This document shows positions 59,830 to 64,000 of a stretch of DNA of 64,000 nt, one piece after another. The notes beneath the pieces are model-generated. The model was not told the DNA's origin. It worked only from the letters and a program-made list of their open reading frames with translations, and made no database searches. The stretch is from Eremomyces bilateralis CBS 781.70 (Eukaryota; Ascomycota; Dothideomycetes; Eremomycetales; Eremomycetaceae). How positions within the stretch are numbered: position 1 is the stretch's first letter; the number at the start of each line of letters is the position of its first letter. The position numbers and the translations under genes are program-made. The stretch is from the NCBI RefSeq assembly GCF_010015585.1, contig NW_022985071.1:1227097-1291096 (forward strand), written 5' to 3'.

Positions 59830-61674
59830 TTACTTCGTCTGAGCGTCATCATCCTTCTCACCCTCGCCTGCATCGCCTCTCTCCTGAGTCTCCGCGTCTT
59901 CCGCCTGGTTTCGCAAGTCGTACGCGATCTCGAAGCATTCCTCCAGCAGCTGGGTCACCGCTCCTTGGCCATCAGGGATGTCGTTCCCAACCATGAATTT
60001 ACCTTCCACCCTCATGTTATCGATCGAGTTGAGCTGCGGCCGGTTAGCGAGTGACGATAGAATGCGAGTAGGTATTCTAGACATACCTTGAGGCTGTATG
60101 GGTACAACTCTCGAATGGATGCACATCCTCCGGCATTCTTCACCTCCAGAAGACATCGCTTGAGGGTATTGAGCTGGTTGTAAATCGGGAGGAGAGCCTC
60201 GGATACAGCCTCCGAGGAGATTAACAGCTGGAAGATGAGGGCGTAGCTCTTCCGAAGGAGGTACAAGAGCGTCTGCGTTGCTTGTTAGCATGACTAGCTA
60301 CCAGACAGCGTTGGTCATGATACGTACCCTCTGCGCGTGCAGGTCTGATGGTTTCCCTTCGCTGTCAAGGAAATGGCCGTCCACACGAGATTCATCAATC
60401 CGATCAAGCTGTCGCTGGAATTGAAATAGGTCGGTCTCTCGAAGGGACCACGCTTGCGTTAACGTGAGCTTGTCCAAGTGATTCCTGATTCCTAACAACT
60501 TTTGGTAGACGTCTTGGAACTTCTCTTCGACTTTGCCTTGCCTAATGCTTCGTGAGTACAGGTGATTAACGGGAAACGGTGCTGAACGTACTTCTCCTGT
60601 ATGAGATGCACCCATAATGCGCATCGAGTGTGTAAATCCGCAACCAGCCTCTCCGCGCTCGGATGGAGGCTCGATTCCGTGCCAAAGACTTTGATATGAT
60701 CCTCGAACCTCTTCGCATAGGAGCGGTCGTCTTTTAGGATGTTTTTCTGCCGCAGATCCGCCTCGATATCCAAGAGCTCCTGCTTGATGCTATCCACTTC
60801 CGCTGCGGGGAACTAAACGGTATCAGAGAAAATTATAGGGACACTGGAACGAATAATTGACGGACCTTTGACTTTGTGTTGCATGCTGACAGCGTCCTTA
60901 ATATGGAGACCAATCTCTCATAAGTGTTGCAGAGTTCCTTGTTCTCCCTCAGAGGCGCCAGCCACTCTTTCAGCACGTTCACTATCGTTTCGCAGGCTTC
61001 TACTCTGGCTTCCAATAAATTTGAAAGATGTGGATCATAGCTCTGGCGACTGCGCTTGACAATATCTCGAAATTCTTCTATACGGTTGCTAATCGACTCA
61101 ACGTCTTTCCGGTAGAAGAACGCAGCTTCTTTCAGGTGGTCGAGCAGTCTCTGTAGGAGCGTAAGCAGGTATAGGAGCCGGGTTATAGCGGGAAATGGAC
61201 CTTTGCGTTGGAAACGGCCGAGTAACTGGAAAATAGGTCAGTTGGCTGTATCAAATTCGAGCATTGGAGGGCGTGGCGCTTACACGGCAGGAGCTTCGTG
61301 GTTTTTTCCAATGGTCATAAACGCCAACGATATCAGTTGGAAGCAATCATCCAACACCGTATCGACTATCAATACAATCAGTACCTTTTCCAAATACTAT
61401 CGGGGAATATGCGTCGCATTCCGGACTGCGGAACGCCACTCTGGGAACAATGCGCACCTCGACTATCATCCGTCCGTTTCCCTTTCCGCTTCTCGTCCAG
61501 AGCATGTACTTGGACGATAACCTCCTCGTACGCCCCAATGATATCCTGTGACTTCACGTACGTCGACTTGTCCTGCCGCAGCAGCTCGAGCCCGTCGCGG
61601 ACCTGGAGCAAGCGGTCTAATATCGGCTTCTCCGCGGGGTCGAGCGGGGCTCGCACGACCGGAGAGTCGGTCAT
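59830..61674 (-). CDS. UPF0662/DUF2408 family protein
   Basis: Eight minus-strand exons: 61458-61674, 61284-61365, 61201-61225, 60866-61150, 60592-60812, 60328-60541, 60087-60272 and 59830-60033 (477 aa). The family (for example S. pombe C30C2.08) is conserved in fungi and found in cytoplasm and nucleus by localisation surveys; its role is unknown. Typical segments are PILDRLLQVRDGLELLRQDK, VYSAVSNAKRLLDHLKEA, RKDVESISNRIEEFRDIV, LTQAWSLRETDLFQFQRQLDRID and LNSIDNMRVEGKFMVG. The whole chain looks alpha-helical. The tail is acidic (GEKDDDAQTK). Exon 3 is only 25 nt. Each junction was chosen to keep frame and family sense; the 60541 acceptor (giving QEKQGKVEEKF) has a near alternative 6 nt upstream. 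Confidence 0.87.
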
Positions 61675-62365
61675 GGTCGTGGACGTGGGTTGGAGGGTGG
61701 GATTGAGGGATGGCACGTCAATGCGATAGGAGGAGATCGGGAAGAGTGAGGATGGGAATTGGAAGTATCTGGATATGCAGGGTTGGGTGAATGACGATTG
61801 GGACCCAGGCGTGCCAGGAGGAGGTGATGATATGCATGCAGCTGGATGACACCATGGATTGGCGGGGTGCTCTGCTTTATCGTTCATGATCCCATCCATG
61901 ATCTATCCCATGCTTTTGTAGTACTTATTACCTTTTCTAACGGATTCTATATTATACAAGCTGAAACCGTTAATGCCGCCATTAGTTATCAGGAAATAGT
62001 TATCTGTAGTTATTGCTTATGCAAACCCTAGTCATACGTTATGGTGGCTGACTTGATCACTTTCATCGACCTGCGTGTGACTGCGCTACATATTTATACC
62101 ATTTTAATCGATATAAGATACACTTCTATTATTGAGTGGGGTGGGGGTCGCAGTAAACCTCTTCCTGAATTCCTCCTGGTGACGAGTGTCCAACCAGATG
62201 GGCAGTTAGGAAATTGGTTCCCTCCGACGAGCGAGAGGCTCAAGAAATCGTAACAAACATGTCCCATAACCCTAAAAAACCATCATTGTTGCTCAGAACA
62301 TCTTCGACGACGGCTCCCCATCCCTTCTCTGTTGCGGAGCTCGCCATCAACGGATCGGCGTAGAG
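61675..62365 (-). other. Intergenic, UPF0662 promoter side
   Basis: AT-rich with no supported gene. Confidence 0.5.
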
Positions 62366-63706
62366 TCACGGGCTAAGGGGGGCCTGAATCCGAGGGGGTG
62401 CCTGAATCTTCCTGGGCATGATCCGTTCCACTGTATGGAATGCTTCGAAGACGAGAGCCGTCACCTGAGCTTTGGACAGGGTCATGAACGGGGTCGGCAC
62501 CTTGCTCAGTCGATAAAGAGCCTCCGCAAGAAACGCTCGACAAAGCCGATACTCGACGATGAGCCCGGTGGACACCATGACGTCCCTGGTCAGCATGAGG
62601 CTGTACGCATTCGCCGTAACGATGTCCGGCCACACCGCACGGATGTCGACCGCAAGCGCTTCGTACTGATCCGCGGGAAAGGCAATGTCGATTCGGAGAA
62701 ACTGGGCGAGCCGCGTAGGCAGAGGACAGTACCCGGTATTGGAGTTTCCGACGAGGTACCACAGGGTTTTGAGTTTAGTCGCATCTCCCGTCTGCTTGTA
62801 ATTACGTACCAGATCCTTGAGCTGATCGCCGAATGATTCTGCCACGTGCAGGATGCTGCCCGCCAAGTCTTTTTCCTGAATCTGCCCTGCATGTGCCGTT
62901 GGCGCTCCATGTTGGTTATCAGCTGGCTGGAATCCCGTCTGCCGATGGAATGGATCGTTATTGCCATTTCGAGCGGTCCCGTCACGCTCTCCGTCCTCCA
63001 ATCCCCAGATTTCTCCGCCATCATCGCTTGTTCCGTCTCTATCACTGATTCCTCCCTGCTCCGACAAAATCTCCGCTCCCTTGCCCAGCTGGAAGGCCAC
63101 GCCCATGGCTCGGTTGCCCCAGTGGACGCTACGCGCTTCGACGGTCCGTCCGGGAAGGTTATCACGAAAGTGCGAAAGAAAGAACACCTCATTTCGCATT
63201 CCACGGTACGGGGTGCATAAGCCGTGTTTGTCGGGGTCAATCAGAGCGAAGACCTTGAATCCTCCGGCCTCTCTTCGTTGCTCTGTGGTGATCCGTACCA
63301 CTGCCATGAATGGAAGTTGATTCCCATGATCCCAGTTCAACACTGATTCTCGAGAAGGCGGGGTAACACCGACAACGATATCTTTATTCACATAGTTGGC
63401 GGATTTCATGTATCGATGGCCGAGGCCCGGAACGATATATCCGATCAAGAGGTATTTGTCGGCGTATTCTGACGGGGATGCTCGTGTCTCTGCCTTAGTC
63501 AGATTATGCGTCGTTCGAATGGTAACGCCATCAGCGCCCAATCGTCGAGTATACGGGATGCTCGAATTCGACCACGCATTGATAAGCGTAAAGTGCTTGG
63601 GCGTCGGCGTCGGAAGCTGAAGCGCCCAACCGCAGGGATTGATCGCATATTCCGTCTGCTGCGGGCCTTGCGAGGGCTGAGCCGGTGAACTGACAGCCAC
63701 TGCCAT
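62366..63706 (-). CDS. Unrecognised intronless protein (446 aa)
   Basis: One uninterrupted frame from ATG 63706 to TGA 62366. I do not recognise a family. The N-terminal half has a dense, folded look with many Trp/Tyr/Gly (CGWALQLPTPTPKHFTLINAW, YLLIGYIVPGLGHRYMKS, GFKVFALIDPDKHGLCTPY). A hydrophilic linker (about residues 225-280, RDGTSDDGGEIWGLEDGERD) separates it from a C-terminal helical half (LKTLWYLVGNSNTGYCPLP, IVEYRLCRAFLAEALYRLS, VTALVFEAFHTVERIMP). There is no signal peptide or membrane helix. Reading-frame length, third-position C/G bias and lack of stops support coding. Its lack of introns differs from most neighbours. Confidence 0.75.
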   Translation of the reverse strand: MAVAVSSPAQPSQGPQQTEYAINPCGWALQLPTPTPKHFTLINAWSNSSIPYTRRLGADGVTIRTTHNLTKAETRASPSEYADKYLLIGYIVPGLGHRYMKSANYVNKDIVVGVTPPSRESVLNWDHGNQLPFMAVVRITTEQRREAGGFKVFALIDPDKHGLCTPYRGMRNEVFFLSHFRDNLPGRTVEARSVHWGNRAMGVAFQLGKGAEILSEQGGISDRDGTSDDGGEIWGLEDGERDGTARNGNNDPFHRQTGFQPADNQHGAPTAHAGQIQEKDLAGSILHVAESFGDQLKDLVRNYKQTGDATKLKTLWYLVGNSNTGYCPLPTRLAQFLRIDIAFPADQYEALAVDIRAVWPDIVTANAYSLMLTRDVMVSTGLIVEYRLCRAFLAEALYRLSKVPTPFMTLSKAQVTALVFEAFHTVERIMPRKIQAPPRIQAPLSP

Positions 63707-64000
63707 TGGGAATGAGGCTTAGGAGACGTAGTCGATAGCAAAAGGAAGGCCTCTAGTGATCGAGATGAGTGATAGAAATTAGTGCGAGGCTCAGATCGAA
63801 AACTCGATGTGACTGAGTTTGGACGGTGCAAGAGGAAGATGTAAGAATGAGAGTGGAAAGTCACTAAGTGTGTTATTAGGACTGGCTCACTCTTACGTGA
63901 TAACAATTTGGAAATCCTCATCTTCACTTCCCACTGACATTGGTACGTGCACGTATCTCATATCAGTCCAGTCACCGAATCTATTTACCCTAAAGGCAAA
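63707..64000 (-). other. Upstream region of the unrecognised gene, window edge
   Basis: Likely promoter sequence; no other feature seen. Confidence 0.45.

Overview
The window is nuclear DNA of a filamentous ascomycete (Pezizomycotina). The genes are split by many short GT-AG introns of about 45-110 nt and lie on both strands. Several encode proteins with fungal orthologues: Rtt106, Ypt1/Rab1, a Ggc1-type GTP/GDP carrier, an Ede1-type endocytic scaffold, Crm1 exportin and a UPF0662/DUF2408 protein. A Eurotiomycete is my best guess, held weakly. I found 24 protein genes plus one truncated transposase. All exon boundaries were read by eye from splice signals, frame and family conservation; none is backed by transcripts.

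Left part (1-14.5 kb): the 5' end of a pogo/Fot1-type DNA transposase enters from the left edge, followed by RTT106. Then come five accessory metabolic genes in a row: a secreted type-B carboxylesterase, a nitronate monooxygenase, a GFA/CENP-V-fold zinc protein, an MFS transporter and an acyl-CoA dehydrogenase. Together they look like an uptake/catabolic neighbourhood, and two copies of an unusual hyphenated palindrome lie between them.

Middle (15-30.4 kb): a WW-domain glycine-rich protein, the mitochondrial GTP/GDP carrier, YPT1, a large intronless secreted polysaccharide deacetylase with three repeated N-terminal modules, a type-3 copper tyrosinase with a long disordered insert, and a mitochondrial DUF1640 coiled-coil protein.

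Right-middle (31-51 kb): a seven-helix fungal membrane protein with a duplicated tail, a Tda3-like FAD oxidoreductase, the EH/UBA endocytic scaffold, a probable mitochondrial protein, a WD40 protein, an F-box protein and a helix-hairpin-helix protein.

Right end (51.7-64 kb): CRM1/XPO1, a small GPI-anchored Cys-rich cell-surface protein, a very small SET-domain protein convergent with the UPF0662/DUF2408 gene, and an unrecognised 446-residue protein.

No rRNA, convincing tRNA, CRISPR array or backbone secondary-metabolite synthase was seen. Most of the window is conserved housekeeping. The best candidates for something new are the 2.9-14.5 kb metabolic neighbourhood and its palindrome, the three-module deacetylase, the minimal SET protein and the unrecognised proteins. 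Two robust gene-level observations are the Thr at the leptomycin-B site of Crm1 and a GC-AG intron in the same gene.
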